Of a stretch of DNA of 64,000 nt, positions 9,225-22,256 are shown piece after piece (the stretch's first letter is position 1; every line of letters begins with the position of its first letter). The translations under genes were made by a program, and so were the position numbers. The notes under the pieces were generated by a model, which made no database searches, had not been told where the DNA came from, and saw only the letters and a list, made by a program, of their open reading frames with translations. Origin of the DNA: Fulvia fulva (taxonomy: Eukaryota; Ascomycota; Dothideomycetes; Mycosphaerellales; Mycosphaerellaceae); the NCBI RefSeq assembly GCF_020509005.1, contig NC_063012.1, positions 11,036,001 to 11,100,000 of the forward strand. Direction: 5' to 3'.

Positions 9225-10728
9225 GGTCGACGACGAGAATCACCTATACGTAGTGTCGGCTACGAACCTCTCGTCTAGCTACGAGAGAGCTAAGTATTCT
9301 TACGCTAGAGCGTCGTAGGCGCGACGGGCGCGTAACGTCGGCGAAGCCGCGGCGAATAGAGGACTACTAGTAAAACGGGTATAAAAACTATCCGACGAGC
9401 GTATACTCGTATTAGGAGCGAGTCCCTCTTCTTTTATAAGAAGGGCGCGGAACCGTAGCCTATACGCTCGACAGGACACCTCTAGTATAAGTGTAGAATT
9501 TTCACCTCCGGAGACCGTAAACCGAGCGGGCTAAGCGACGAACATTAGACGAGCGGACTATAGAACAACAAGTAAGCGGACTATACGACGGCGTCGAGCG
9601 GACTACGAAACAATCTAGTATTTGCTAGCGGGCAATACGGTAGGTAGGTAGATACGCGACGAAGCCTATAAGGGCCTATTAAACACCCGGTATAGGAACG
9701 AGGGGTTTACCTAAAGCACTGCCTATCCCGCTATATAACGTACCTAGTCTAATATAGTAGATTGCGACGAGGAAACGACGATAGCCTAAGCAAGGAAAAG
9801 ACGGCTATTAGGACGGGGAAAAGACGTATAATATAAGTAGATTAGTTCTATAATTAGGGAGGATCGAGGGTAGGGCGATAAGGAACTTTATATTAGTTAG
9901 TAGGTAGAAACGTAAGGAGTACGCTACCCGGCGTAGTGTGTGCCCCGAGCAAACCTACGAGGTATAGACGGCCGCTTTCTAGAGATAGGCTACGGTAACG
10001 CGAAGGGCGTCAAAACCTAGGGCGTAGTATACACTAGTAGCGACGGCTAATACTGTCTATATAGCCCGAGAGGACGGATGCGTATGTCGGTCAATAGAGA
10101 GCACTAAAGGGCTTAGGCCTATAGAGGTGGATATCGGCTTAAGGTATAAATAGGGAGGGAGGGCGTAGAGGGAAGCTTTTGCTCCGGGCTAACCTCTCGA
10201 AACGAGGCTATACGGTAGTACTAGATAAGTAGGAAAGCGCGGTTAAGACTTATTACCTTATCTCGTAGCTAGCTTACTAAATACGATTCCTTCCTTACTA
10301 GAATATATACTACTACGATACCCGTAGTAGGTAAGAGGTAGGGGAAATTAGAGGCACTAAGCGGGAAGGAGAGACTATAAGTTAATTATTAGGGATAAAG
10401 GTAACATTCGCCAAATCTCTCGGTAGATACTATAGTAGGGATACCTCTAGTAGTTTAGCCTCGCGAGCGAGACGGAGGAGTAGATAGATAAGAGGCGGAA
10501 GCGAGGGGGGTTGTAGATAGGGTAGTTATTAGGGCAGGCCTATAACACTAGCGTACCCCTAATAAGGGAAATTTCAGACGACAACTAGGGGGAAAAGATA
10601 GGCGGGAAGGAGGAGGGGTTTTTACTAATACGGTTTCCCCTCTATATATACGAAAACAAGATAGTATAGCTATATAGGCCAAAGGGCACTATAACAGCTT
10701 AATAAAATATCTATCTATCTATATATTA
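9225..10728 (+). mobile_element. LINE-A1: plus-strand derivative lacking the coding region
   Basis: It starts GGTCGACGACGAG exactly as the 5' end of LINE-A3 (37566, minus). It follows the LINE-A3 5' untranslated region, including the repeated CCGCTC motifs (9521-9605 as reverse complement), to about 10298. The next 350 bp end in a 3' region similar to LINE-A3 and a (TATC)n-type tail near 10700-10720. ORF1 and ORF2 are absent. It is RIP-decayed. It abuts LINE-A2 in the opposite orientation, probably after inserting into it. I see no clear target duplication. Confidence 0.65.
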
Positions 10729-12943
10729 TAGAACCGTAGCCGGCGCGTAAAGTGTATTAGATTGTACTTTTCTAGGGCAAACCGAGCCCCGTGCCTCCTA
10801 GCCTAGTCCTTATAGATCTTATACTTCTCTTCTAGTAGCCTATAGTTCTCCTTAGTCGAGGAAGACTACGCTAGGATGTTCGTATCGTCTACGAAGCCGC
10901 TCGTAGCGGTGTTCTAGGATTCTAGGGCTAGGAGTAGCGTCGCTATAAAGAAGAGGAACAGAATAGGTACTAGCGTTAAGCCTTACGGGATTCTAGTATA
11001 GACTACTTAAAATAGGCTTCTATACTAGCCGACTAGGATCGACGTGCTACGGCTTTAGAGGTAGGACCGTACGAAGTTAATAAGCTACTTAGGGAGTCCT
11101 TTCGACCTTAGGATATAGAGTAGTCGCGGGTATAACACGTAGTCGAAGGCTCCCGATATATCTAGGCTAAGTAAGGATGCTACCTTATCCCTATTCTTAT
11201 ACTAGATAGCCTTTACCTAAGAGGTGATAAGTTCTATCGCGGATAGCGTCGATCGCTATAGGCGCGTACCTATCTAGGTGTCCGGGAGTAGGGAGTATTC
11301 CTCTACCGCCTCGGAGAGTCTCGTTATAACTAGCTTCTTAAGCGCTTTCCTAAGAGTATTAAGGAGCGTAATTAGGCGGTACGACTTTACCTACGTATAG
11401 TCTTCCTTTTACGGCTTACGTAGGACTACTATCGTCGATTATTTTAATACTATTAGGTAGTATCCGGTCTATAGGTAGGCGTTAAAGATCGCTACGACTA
11501 CTAGGGCTAGTTAATCTCTATACTTCTTTAGTAGTTTGTTTAGGATCCTATCCGGCCCCGGGGCTTTCTTCGCCGGTAACTTCCTAAGTATAGCGGTAAC
11601 ATCTCCCTCGGATATATTCTATTAGACCGCTATACTAGGGGCTAGGGGAGTAGAGCTATTTATATCGCTTAGATTAGCCTCGACTAGGGGCGGGAAGAAC
11701 TTACTAGCTAGTAGACGCGCCTTGGCCTCGGGGTCGCTAACCGGGCTACTAGGCGATTATAGCGCTAGGATAGAGAAGGAGGGGCCCGATATAGGGTCCT
11801 ATCGGGCCCATTTCGCTAGCTTCTATATCCTCGCTAGCTTACCGGCGATTTCTTCTACTATAGCCCTCTAGCCGACTACTTTCTCCCTCCGTATTATAGC
11901 TTTCTTCTATAAGTATACCTCCCTATATACTTTCTAGGCCTCCTCGCTATAGCTACTCGTCTATACCCGGCGGGCTCTCCTTACTTCTCTTACTACTATA
12001 GTATAATTCGGCGTCTAGTATAGTTTAGACTATATCGTTAGTTAGGTAAGCGGAACGTAAAGTAAGGTCGCTTTTCTTATTTCGTCTATTAACCCTTAGA
12101 CTGCCTCGTCTATCTCGTCTTTACTATTATATTGCTACTACGCGATCTAGACTAGCCTCTCGGAGTCATTAAGGTACGCCTAGATATTAGCCTAGTAGGC
12201 CTTTCCCTAGTTTAGCTTAGGGGTTCTCGCTAGTATACGTTATATCTATATTATAATAGAGGTCCGAACTAGTATATAGTCTAACGACGCCTCGAGTTCA
12301 TATTCGATCCTATAGTAGGTTACCTTATAGTAGTAGCTATCTAAGATCTAGGAGAGGTCGATCGTGCTCTAGAGTCCCCCTCTCTTCTAGGTACCTAGGT
12401 CCTTTAGGGTATTAAGAGCAATTACGTTACTCGCTATCAAGTCGAGCACTTCGTCGGCTATAGGGTACGGCTATATAAGGCTTTCCTAGGAAGGGTAGTA
12501 TATATTAAAGTCTCCTACTACGATGTGGCACCCTTGTCTCTTAGCGTACTGTCTAGGTATCTATAGACCCTAAGGTCGCGGCTAGACCTCGAGGCTAGCG
12601 GTTATATATATAGGTTATATATCTAGGTACTACCTACGTAGAGGGAGGTAATATCGCCCCCGCCTTCTTTGTCTACGTAGTATACTACCTCCTAGTCGGA
12701 TTCTAGTATATCCTTACTAGTATAGAAGTACGTACGGGGTCTACCGTCGCCTCGTAGGTATATCGTATAGCCTAGTAACTTATAGGTCGTTAGTCTCTTA
12801 TAGTACGGGTTAATCTATAGCTCCTAGATTACTAGGATATAGTAGACGTACGGGTCCGCCTCGTATAGGAAATAGTTCTAGACTATATCCTTACTATAGT
12901 TAACGTTATACTAGATAATACTAAGCGTATCGAGGCTAGTCAT
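10729..12943 (-). pseudogene. LINE-A2 ORF2 relic (endonuclease-reverse transcriptase), 3' truncated
   Basis: This RIP-decayed homologue of LINE-A3 ORF2 aligns from the ORF2 start (12943) through the AP-type endonuclease and the reverse transcriptase, including the FVDD catalytic block near 10880-10900. It stops at 10729, so the C-terminal part and 3' untranslated region are missing at the junction with LINE-A1. Numerous TAG/TAA codons arise from former Gln and Trp codons. Not functional. Confidence 0.8.
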
Positions 12944-14430
12944 TATTATCGACAATTATTTCCTCTATAATATCCTATATCCTACTACCTTATACGTCCT
13001 AGTCTACGCCTATCGGCTATATAATAAGGGGGAGCCGGGCCTAGTTAGATTCCCTCGCCGTAGCTAGTAGAGTACGTAGCCTCCTATACGCCCTAGGTTA
13101 CGTATCCTTTATATTATTCTCGGCCCTAGGGCGCTTATACCCGACCGCCGCTAGCTAGTTCCGGTTTAAGCTAGCCTTACGGTCGCCGTAGAATTTTAGG
13201 GCGACGGTTTACTTGTGATTGCCTTGTTTTTCGCTAGTTTCCGCTATAGGCATTCCGCGCTATACGATAGGTAGTAGCCCGGAAAGTTCGCGTACCGTCT
13301 CGTAGCCGATATATAGTCCCTAGATATATAGTCTCCTATATAGTTCGAGTAGGCCTACTTATTTATATACGTATAGGTTTGGTGTCTATACTGTTAGTTT
13401 CTAAGTATTAGAGGACACGAAAGGATAAGGAGTACCTTTATACTATCTTAAGGCTATATTACTAGATTAGGCCTTATTCTATCGCTAGATCCGCCGCTTT
13501 TACGTCTTATAGCTATACTATTAGCGCCGAGGCCTTCTTACCTTCTAGCCATTTCCTATAGAGCTAAGTCGCCTTCTAGATTAGAGAGTTAAGAGTGACC
13601 GGATTGTCCTCTTAGAGAGTACGTAGGTGACCTTAGTTAGTTAGGTCGAACTCCTTAGGTATATCGTAGACTAGGATCGTAAATTACTTCGTTAAGACCT
13701 TCGCTAATATAGTAACCTTAGATAGTTACTATAGCTATACTTCTAGGTGCCTCCTAGTAGTAGTAGAGCTAGTATAGATCTATAGAGTGCCGTTAGACTA
13801 TTACTTCACTACGACTACCCCTAGTTAATTAATTTGTTAGGCGAGCTCCTTATTCGATAGCTTCGTAACTTCGGCCTAGTCTTCCTTTACTATAATACGG
13901 ATCGTAACTATATTGTATATTAGGCGGGGGCCTAGTATCGATACGGCGACCGATACCTAGCTATAGGGGTATTAATTTCGGGTAGCCTAACTAATCGCCT
14001 AAGACGTCGTCCTTATTTCTTATTACCCTCGGTAATACGATAGTATAAGCGCCGTACGTAGCTAAGTGATCATTACCTATAGAGACCGGTATAGGAGCTG
14101 ATCGTTAGTTTCTATACTTTTTACGTCCTCTATAAGTTGCTACTAGTTGTCTTAGAGGAGCTTCGCCTAAAGAGCCGTAGGCGTCGGTAGTATCGTAGCC
14201 TAGGCTACTATTACCTAGGAGTTACCTAATGTAGCTAGGCACCTCCGTAGCGTTTAGAGCTAAAGAAATAGGGTAAAGAGAACTTTAAGCTATCTAAATT
14301 AAATAAGGTAGAACTCCCTTAATTCTAGGGGTAGTGGCCTGCTTTATAGATCGTTAGAATAGCCTTAATAAGAGCTTTCGAATATGTCGTATTTAGCGAT
14401 ATAAGGCGAAAATCCGAGTCGATCTTCTAT
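12936..14430 (-). pseudogene. LINE-A2 ORF1 relic and 5' region
   Basis: It corresponds to LINE-A3 ORF1 (zinc knuckles around 13230-13400) but continues upstream past the point where LINE-A3 changes sequence (13970 here, 36486 there). The extra 300-450 bp (13970 to about 14290) probably encode the ORF1 N-terminus that LINE-A3 lacks. The segment ends near the AT microsatellite at 14438-14462. Confidence 0.65.
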
Positions 14431-14437
14431 TATTCTT

Positions 14438-14462
14438 TTTATATATATATATATATTTATAA
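14438..14462. repeat. AT-dinucleotide microsatellite
   Basis: A run of TA repeats flanked by T-rich sequence at the LINE-A2/LINE-B junction. It probably derives from a LINE 3' tail. Confidence 0.75.
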
Positions 14463-14699
14463 TGCCTATATAGCTCCTAAAAGGTCTACGAGGCTAGGGG
14501 CTATTAAGGAAGAGAGAGGGGAAAACCGTCGTACGGAGAAAACCCTCTTTAGGTATTAGTAAGTTCTCTCTATTATATATTATTTAATCTATCGTACTAG
14601 AAGCGGTAAGTACTAGGTAGTTAGCCGCCCCGGAGTACTAATCTACCCGGTACCTAGGAACGAGTATTAGTAGCTAGCCGACTTTCGAATAGACAATAG

Positions 14700-15800
14700 G
14701 TCGACTATTAGTAGAGGCGGGTCGCCTATTAAGTAGGAGATAGGTCGACCGTCGAGCGGAAAACGGGCTAGCCGTCGAGTAGATAACGAGTCGACCCTTC
14801 CGGGCTCCTATACTCTATTAGTACTCCTATCGCTATTCCTCCTACGCTCGGGGTCGCTATAGGCTACGGTCTACCCGCCTACGTAGTCGTCGGCGCTACC
14901 GGAGTTCTACTACGTCTATAGGTAGGGCGCCTTCGAAGGCTTCCTAGAGCTCTTTCTCCTAGGCTATCTCCCCTATTCTTACTACTATCTGACCCGCTAT
15001 CTAGAACTACTATAGTAGGCCGGTCCGTATTACTACTCGTACCGCTACTCGTATCCTACGCGCTATACCTATTATATATTAGAAGTCTATAGCCCCCGTC
15101 TCGAGGCGTATTACCTACCGGGCTTCTAGAAAGCGTAGGTAGAATAGTATAACGTATTTCGGCGTCTAAATACGTCTATATTTGTATAGGACTATCGACT
15201 CCCGGTACCTTTCGGTAATATAGATAGCCCTTAAACCTAATATATTCCGAGCGGAGTAGTATCGCGACTATTACCTATAGGCGGGTAAGGGCTCGGAAGA
15301 GTATTACTCTATCCCGGCTAATAGGTCCTATCTTCGCCGCTACCTCGTCTTCTCGTCGGTACGCTCGTCGCCGTAGTAGTTACCCGTTCGGGTGCCTTTC
15401 GCCTTTCTCCTAGCGCTCGTTCTAGATTCCCTATATATATCTACGGACTGCGTTCGCTATAGCCTTCCGTTCTTCGCGTCCCTATCCCGCTCCTATTACT
15501 AGTATACTACTAGCTAGGGCCTATGCTCGGAACCTTACTATTAGGGTTTATTACGTATCTAGCTACTGCTAGGCCTATAATCCTGTCTTCTTTTTAGGCG
15601 CTATAGATCGAAGGCGTATCGTAATCGCCCGGTACGCCGCGCGGATATCGCCCCCTACCTTACTATTCGCCGTCTAGAGCGTATAGCCTATAGCGAGCTA
15701 TTAGAGGTAAAGGTCTAGCGGCGCGATCTACGTATCCGCTTCTAGGACCTACGTTAGTATAGTACGGTATACCTCGGTCGCCCTACGTAAATATTCGTTC
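14700..15800 (-). pseudogene. LINE-B ORF2 relic, C-terminal part
   Basis: Continuation of LINE-B ORF2 beyond the Pogo-1 insertion. The minus-strand translation includes PLDLYL near 15710 and LRSEYIRFKGYLYYRKVPG near 15220-15280. These match PIDLYI and LRSEHIGLQGYLLWRKVPG in LINE-A3, where a C-x-C...H...C finger follows. The finger cysteines are lost here. The distal end is not defined. Confidence 0.65.
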
Positions 15801-15802
15801 TA

Positions 15803-17667
15803 ACGTACTTTACTACCGAGCGGGCTACTTTTACTAAGAACTATACTACTTCTACTTCAATTACGACGGTATCTTAATACGACGACATCCTATAGAATCG
15901 TTACTAGGAGGACAATTCCTCTTTAGATTCTTCGCTATCTAGGAAGTCTACTTGATAGGTACGTACGTTATACCCCGACTCGCTATATCGCTTATAGTAT
16001 CGTAGCCTTAGTACTAGCTAAACACTATCTAGCGACTCTCTACTTACTTCCTACCTCCTAGTATCCTCTAGAGGTATTAATTACGACGCCTTATCGAAGG
16101 TTAGAGACCCTCTAGACTAAATATACTTGCGCTTTCGTACTTTCCGCTATATAAGGGCCTCTTTAGACTTACGTAGCTTACTAATCTCGCTTTATATAAG
16201 AGCTATCTAATACGCTATCTCTCTACTCCCTATTATAAGCTAATACACCCCTTTCTATAACGAGTTTAGTAATAAACCTACCCGGGTACGTATTTTGTTT
16301 GTTACTAGTGTTAATTAAGAGTCGAATTCTTTTATAGTTCGTAGTGTCTTCGACTCCTAAGGGGTAGAGTCCGGAGCTAGAGGGGTTAGCGTACGTAGCT
16401 TAACATTAAGCTTGTCTATCACTACCTATAGATTGAATAGAACTAAACTAGCGCCTCTAAAGCTCGATAGGATGTTCTCCTGTCTAAATATAGCGTTATA
16501 GGCTACCCGGAAGGCGCGTAGGAACTCTACTTTGTCGATATAAGTGATACGCTAGCGTACTAAGCCCGAGAGCTAAGTACCGTATACCTTCTTTAAAGGC
16601 GAATAGCAACCTATATCTAATAGCTAGAGTAAGTACGAGGCGTACAATAGTATATATAGGGCCAAGATCTTATATTCCTTATATAGATTCTAGAATACCT
16701 TTGAGTAGTAGCTCTCGTGGCTATTAATAATAAGTAGTCTCTATACCCTAGTCGTACGAGCTATAGTATACTTCTAGAAATGCTCTAGCCACCGTACACC
16801 GAACCTATTATTAGTCTAGCCGTTCTCTTTTAGCCCGATTGTCTAGTCTAGACCCAAGTTGCCGTCTTAGTACTAGGTACTAATATACTGTTTACCTATA
16901 GGGATAACGTAGGGTAGGAGCGCTATTCCGTCTATATAGATAGTCTTAATCACTATTACCTATTCTCTATTACCCTATTAAACGACCTTCCTCTTTCTAC
17001 TACGCCTTTCTAAATCCGTAACGACGCTCTAAGACGTAATAATACCTATTATAAACCCTATCTCGTCGAAGTTATAGGTATCCTAGTTAAGGATACTATA
17101 CTTCTCCTTTATATTACGTATAAGTAAGAACTACTTCTCGATAACGTCTAGATCTTCTATTAGGGCTCGCTTACGATCGTATCTACGTATTATATAAATC
17201 TTTAGCTTACGATACCGCCTAATAAACCTGTCTATCTAATTAAGACTAGCGGGCTTAAGACCTTCTCCTATAGTAATAAATCGGCTATTACTCGTATACT
17301 AGCCTTTAATAGCGGGAAACCTCTAAGATCTAGCTCGAGTATATACTCAAGTATCACCCTCTCTTCTAGCTCTATAAGCTTCTTCGAATTAGGCTCGTAG
17401 TCACCCCGAGGAGGTCGTCTATTTAATCGATACCCTAGTATAGTTCGAGACGCGTCGTATACCTTTATAGTAAGTCAATTCGTAATTATCGCGTCGCGTT
17501 TCGTGGCCTAGATAGCTAAGGTCAGTTTGGCCTTATTTAAAGATAATATACGCTATAATAGTAGTTATATAGCTATATCTATAGAAGTGGTATAGTTCTT
17601 AGTAAAAGTGGCCCGCTCGGTAGTATAGCCCGCTCGGTAGTATAGCCCGCTCGGTAGTAAAGTACGT
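15803..17667 (-). mobile_element. Pogo-1: Fot1/pogo-type Tc1-mariner DNA transposon
   Basis: A TA duplication flanks it (15801-15802 and 17668-17669). The terminal inverted repeats begin ACGTACTTTACTACCGAGCGG and continue through TACTAAGAACTATACTACTTCT. The right end holds three copies of a 17-bp unit that is single at the left end. Length is 1865 bp, usual for Fot1-like elements. It sits inside LINE-B ORF2. Confidence 0.9.
16380..17560 (-). pseudogene. Pogo-1 transposase relic (DDE family)
   Basis: The minus-strand translation with stops shows the Fot1/pogo pattern. YNFDE (17062-17076) holds the first catalytic Asp and is followed by GFIIGII. A NGxTNN motif lies near 16810. LLIINSHES near 16715-16740 is where the family has an Asp; here it is Asn, a change consistent with RIP. 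LDIGC lies near 16610. A DNA-binding N-terminus is expected at 17250-17560 but is too decayed to identify. A functional protein would bind the terminal repeats and cut and paste the element at TA. Confidence 0.8.
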
Positions 17668-17669
17668 TA

Positions 17670-20215
17670 TACGTTTTAAATCTACTTTATCTAGCTAGTC
17701 GCGTAGGATAGATACTAGACTAGTACCCTAAAGGTAATCGCCGGTCGGACGATAGAGCTATATAGCTAGCGTACCTTTACAAAGGCTACGCCCTATAAAG
17801 AGGCCGCGAGGCGTATAACTAAGGCTTTATTCTAGTCTCCCCGCTACCGGAGCTACTTTAGGTAGACGTACTACCGGAGTTACGTATCTACTTAGAATCC
17901 TAGGACCCGGATAGATAGCTATAAAGTGATCTAGCTTACGCCGGTCCCGGCCCTAATCGTAGCTTAGAGGTTATACTTCTTCGGGGTCCTCGTAAGGTAG
18001 ATTATCTAGTACTTCTTAGGTATAAAGACTACCCCGTATCGCGCTACCTAGTCGTTATATACCTCGAGCGCCGCTTCGAGTTAGCGGCATCTAGTCTTAG
18101 TTAAGTCGCTATATATTAGGATATTCGTATTATAGATAAAGCCTATATAGGAGTTAGTACCGCTAGCGCTTCCCCTAAGTAGCGGGAGGAGCGTAGAGGC
18201 GAAGAAAAGGAAGAGGATCGGAGAGAGCGATAAGCTCTATAGGATCTCCGTTTCTATAGGCCGTATCTAAGGTTTACGCTACTCCCCTAGTACGAGCTAC
18301 GTAGACCGGTTACTAAGGAAGGACTTAACGAACGCGACGAGCTAGTTAGGTAGACCTTTCGCCCGGAGGTTAGAGAGTAGTCGGGCGTAGAAAACCTTAT
18401 TAAACGCCCCCGAGATATCGAGGGATAGTAGAGTAGCGACCTATTATCGGCGTATTACCTAGATTATATAAACCTATTCCGTAACGAGTTCTAGAGCGGT
18501 CGTCGTAGACCGCCCTAGTCGGGCTCCTATCTACTCGGCTAGGAGGAGCTAGTACTCCTTAGCTAGCTTAGAGATACGATTAGCTACGATACGCTCTAGC
18601 GCCTTACCGATCGTACTAAGTAGGGCTATCGGGCGGTATACCTTCCTAACGTCGTATCTAGCCTTACCCTCCTTACGGAGGACGACTATACTCGAGTACC
18701 GGAAGGGGGTCGGTACGTATAACTACTAGAGGTATACCGTAAATAGCCCCGCGAGGTACGGGGCGAGCGTCTAGCGGTAGTACTTAAGGAAATAGTTAGG
18801 GATCTTATCTAGTCCTAGGGCCTTATCTAGTAGCGCCGCTTTTAGTACTATTAGTACCTCTACCTCCGTTACTTCTTAGCTAGTCTCGAGCTCCGTTAGG
18901 TATATAAAGCCTTCGATATTATCGAGTCGGGTAGTAACCGGGGGAGAGAAGAACGCCTCTACTAGCGCGTCGGCTCTACCTTACTAGGCTTCCTAGAGGA
19001 CCCCTTACCTATTATAGATAGATAGGAACTATAGTAGTAGTAGTAGCGTCTCTAGCTTCCTCGTACGTACCTACCTAGCGAGCTTCTAGACCTTGTTTCG
19101 GTCTCCTATAACTATACGGACGGTATTACGCTATATAGTATTATCCTAGCGCCTAATAATCCTACCCTTCTCTTTATCTAGTCGGCGGTATCGGGCGTAT
19201 ATAGCGTCCTATTTTATCTCGTTCTATCGGCGCCGCGCCGCTACCGTTATACGGACTACGTCTACGTATTCCTACGACTAGGCTAGCGACGCGTACTTCG
19301 AGGGTCGGGTATAGGGGGTCTTATCCCGGATTACTCCTACTATCTAATACTATAGGCTCCTTACCGCCGCGTCGATTTCCGCCTCTAGGCGGAGGGGTAC
19401 CGGCGGTACGAGGGCCGTTATTCGTTCTTATAGTACCTTATTAATCTCCTTCTAGTCCGCTCTCTTCTACTAAGGCCGTAGTTTAAGGGCTAGTAGCGCC
19501 TATAGATATATTACGTCGAACGTCGTACGGATAGCTAGGTAGTCTAGATAGCCGGTATCGAGTTCTAGGTCCGTATCGTAGAAGATAGTCCGCTAGGCTA
19601 TCTACTATATCGCGAAGGTTAGGTTAATCGTCTAGGTCGCGTTTATACTAATACGTAGCCGTACCTACGGGTAGTACTAGGCTAAGGCTAGATACCTCTA
19701 CTAGACCGATAAGCGCGTCTATAGCGCTATAGACCGAGAGTACGCTATCGCCTCCCTATCTTAGGTAGTAGAGGTTAAGATTGCTAACTAGGATATATAT
19801 ATTAGCTTCCTCTTAGAGAGCTTCTTAGAGCTAGTAGAGGGTAGCCGACTAGCTATCGTCTTCTATCGAGCCCGGTACTAAGTACGGATTATAGGCGTTA
19901 TAGATAGCTACTATCTTACCGTCGGTAAGGCGTAGCCGTAGCGAGGCTATATCGCTAGAGTAGGTATAGGTCGTCTACGTTATTATCGCGATTTCTTTAC
20001 TTATATAGAAGTAGACCCGCGCTACCGGCTAGTTACCTTAGGGTACTATAAGGTAGTATCTCGGGTCTACGAGTATCGTCTTCCCGCTTATCTACTACTC
20101 TTAGAAAGCGACTATATAGTACCGGCTAGGGTATAGTAGGCTAAGGAGTAGCTTCTAGGCCTTATCCTTACTCTTATTAGCGTAATACTATACGATAGTT
20201 AGCTAGGTAAGCGTA
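17670..20215 (-). pseudogene. LINE-B ORF2 relic, endonuclease and reverse transcriptase part
   Basis: The minus-strand translation starts near 20215 with QLTIV-like endonuclease sequence. It shows VAF-E and IYNAYNP blocks of an AP-type endonuclease, then a reverse transcriptase whose catalytic region reads GFIYNTNIL near 18120-18140, equivalent to GFVDDTNIL in LINE-A3 with the aspartates changed. Stops occur throughout at former Gln and Trp codons. The frame is broken at 17667 by Pogo-1. Confidence 0.75.
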
Positions 20216-22060
20216 CTATATATAGTTAGACTATTATATTAGCTATAGTTCCCTATTCTACCTCCGTAGGTTTACTACTATATTATCGTCCTTATCGCCC
20301 TCGCCCTCGCCTTCGCTATCCTATCGCGGGGATAGCGTCGCTAGCGTAGCTACCGGTAAGGGCGCGCTACCTCCGTAAGGGCGGAATATCGTCGTATCGA
20401 GGCGCGTCTATCCGAGGCCCTAGGCCCGGGGGTCGGTAAGCGCTAGTCGACCTACTCTATATATTAATCGTCTATTACTATTTAGCCGCCTCTTCTTACT
20501 CCTATATATAACCGGCTAGAAGCTATCGGCGTCGACTCTTAGACGGTATAGTACTATCGCTATCGCTATTCCTCCTCTTTCCTAGCGTATACCTAGGCGC
20601 GCTCCTACCGCCTATTCCACTACCTACCTCTTTACTCTATATCCGCCTATCTACGCCTTATAGTCCCCGCCGTAGTTAGCGTACTTACTTATCTTAGGTT
20701 AGGGGTATTCGCGGGTATTATATACCTTCGCGTAGTAGCCGTCGTAGGTCTCCTACTAATAATACTTTATAGTATATATTATAGCTACGTAAGCGGCCCG
20801 CTTAGACCCGCGCTACCGGCTTACCTAAATAGGTAAAAGACGAGGTCGTGAAGCTCGTAAGCTTTATACTAGCGGAGCCTTATCTAGGCTTACTTTGGAT
20901 AATAGACTACCCTAAGTACCGCCGTAATAGTATACCTAAATCCCTAGTATCGGAAGTACTAGGTTACTATATAGGTATAGTCGTACTTTTTAACGTAGTA
21001 GTACGAGTAGGCTAGGACTAGTCCCTTCTCTATAGCCTAGATCCTCTAACTATTATACTTAAACGCGAGTACGAGCGACGAGTATTTCCGCTCTATTCGG
21101 TCCGGCTTCTTTAGCTAGTACGCCCGGGTAATAACGAGGCCTAGGATAGTAGCCTAGTTATCCTTTACGATAGCCTCTCCTATTGCTACCGGGCTAGTAT
21201 CTACTAGAAAGGTATTAACTCGGACACCGTATATAAGGGCCTAGTATACTAGCGCGACCGGCGCTACGCTCTTCGCGTTTAGTACCTCGACCGCCTAGGC
21301 TACGCTCTATAGTAGCGTCGGTCTCCCCGCTATAGTTACGAGCGTATAGCGTACGTCTCTACTCTTTAGCTTCTAGGCTATAATAATGTCTTATTTACTA
21401 GCCTAGCGCGCCTACTCTACGAGGCGTTAGTACGATAGTACCGCTACCCGCTCTCTTTCTTTAGGGTTATCTATATATATCGTAACCTCGCGCTAAACTA
21501 GCCTAACGCGGTACGTTAGTTACTCTACGGCTACTATAGCCGCTTAGGTATATATCGCCGGCCTAGCTCTTCCTAGCGCCTAGATCTCCCGTAGGAGGTC
21601 CGCGTTCGTTACTTCCTTTACTAGCGCTAGCGCCTTCGTCGCCCGTAGTAGCTCCTAGATCGCTTTAGCTAAGCTCTCGAGGAGGCTACGGATCGCGCGT
21701 TTATAGGGTAGATTAGCGCTCGCGAGGGTAGCTATAATTTCGTATATAATCGCGGTATATTCTACCGTATCTATACTATATTCCGTATACTAGTTCATCT
21801 AGTTAGTAGCTTATAGTTGTTATAGTCGTTATAGTAGATAGTCTTCGTATTCCGTTTCTCCCGGGCGCGTCGTCGCTCTACGCGTCCCCCTTCGTTTACC
21901 GCCCTTCGAGGGCGCTCTTTACTTTTACGACGCTATCGCCCCTTCGTTTATTATCCCGTATAAGTGTCGTACCTCGTTTATATCTTTATATTCTCGGGGC
22001 TATCGTTACGTCGTAGTAGGTCGTAGGAATAGGCGTCGCTTTACTTCGTCGTACGTAGAA
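20216..22060 (-). pseudogene. LINE-B ORF1 relic with zinc-knuckle remnants
   Basis: This region lies upstream of LINE-B ORF2, where ORF1 is expected. Around 20880-20940 the minus translation follows a C-x2-C-x4-H-x4-C spacing in which several Cys codons read as Tyr, the change RIP gives from TGC/TGT. The N-terminal part is rich in stops. In related LINEs ORF1 is an RNA-binding protein of the transposition particle. Confidence 0.6.
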
Positions 22061-22140
22061 GTATAAATCTACGAGAGAGTAGAAGAAGAGGATCGACGAC
22101 CCTTCTAGGTCTATAGTTCGAGAGACTTTTGTTACCTATA

Positions 22141-22256
22141 TAATAAAGTATAGATTATATAACTATTACCGGTAAGATAGCTTAGGTAATAGTCCCGTTA
22201 TACGGACTTTTACTTAAGTATATAATTATCTTACCTACCGGTAAATAGTAGAGGTC
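22141..22256. other. Unassigned junction with inverted repeat
   Basis: Between the LINE-B 5' end and recognisable Copia-A2 sequence. ACTATTACCGGTAAGATA near 22160 is mirrored by TATCTTACCTACCGGTAAA near 22230-22250, forming an imperfect inverted repeat around a roughly 50-bp centre. It could be part of the Copia-A 3' region beyond what Copia-A1 shows, or a very small MITE. Confidence 0.45.

Larger units (their letters stand above)
14431..22140 (-). mobile_element. LINE-B: second Tad1-like LINE, RIP-decayed, split by Pogo-1
   Basis: This minus-strand non-LTR element is distinct from LINE-A. ORF1 with zinc knuckles lies near 20250-22060, ORF2 near 20215-14900, and an AT-rich microsatellite at 14438-14462 probably marks the 3' tail. 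Pogo-1 (15803-17667) interrupts ORF2 between the reverse transcriptase and its C-terminal region; the frame resumes left of the insertion with LRRATEVYR, similar to LRKVTGAYK in LINE-A3. Outer ends are approximate because no target duplication is visible. Confidence 0.72.
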
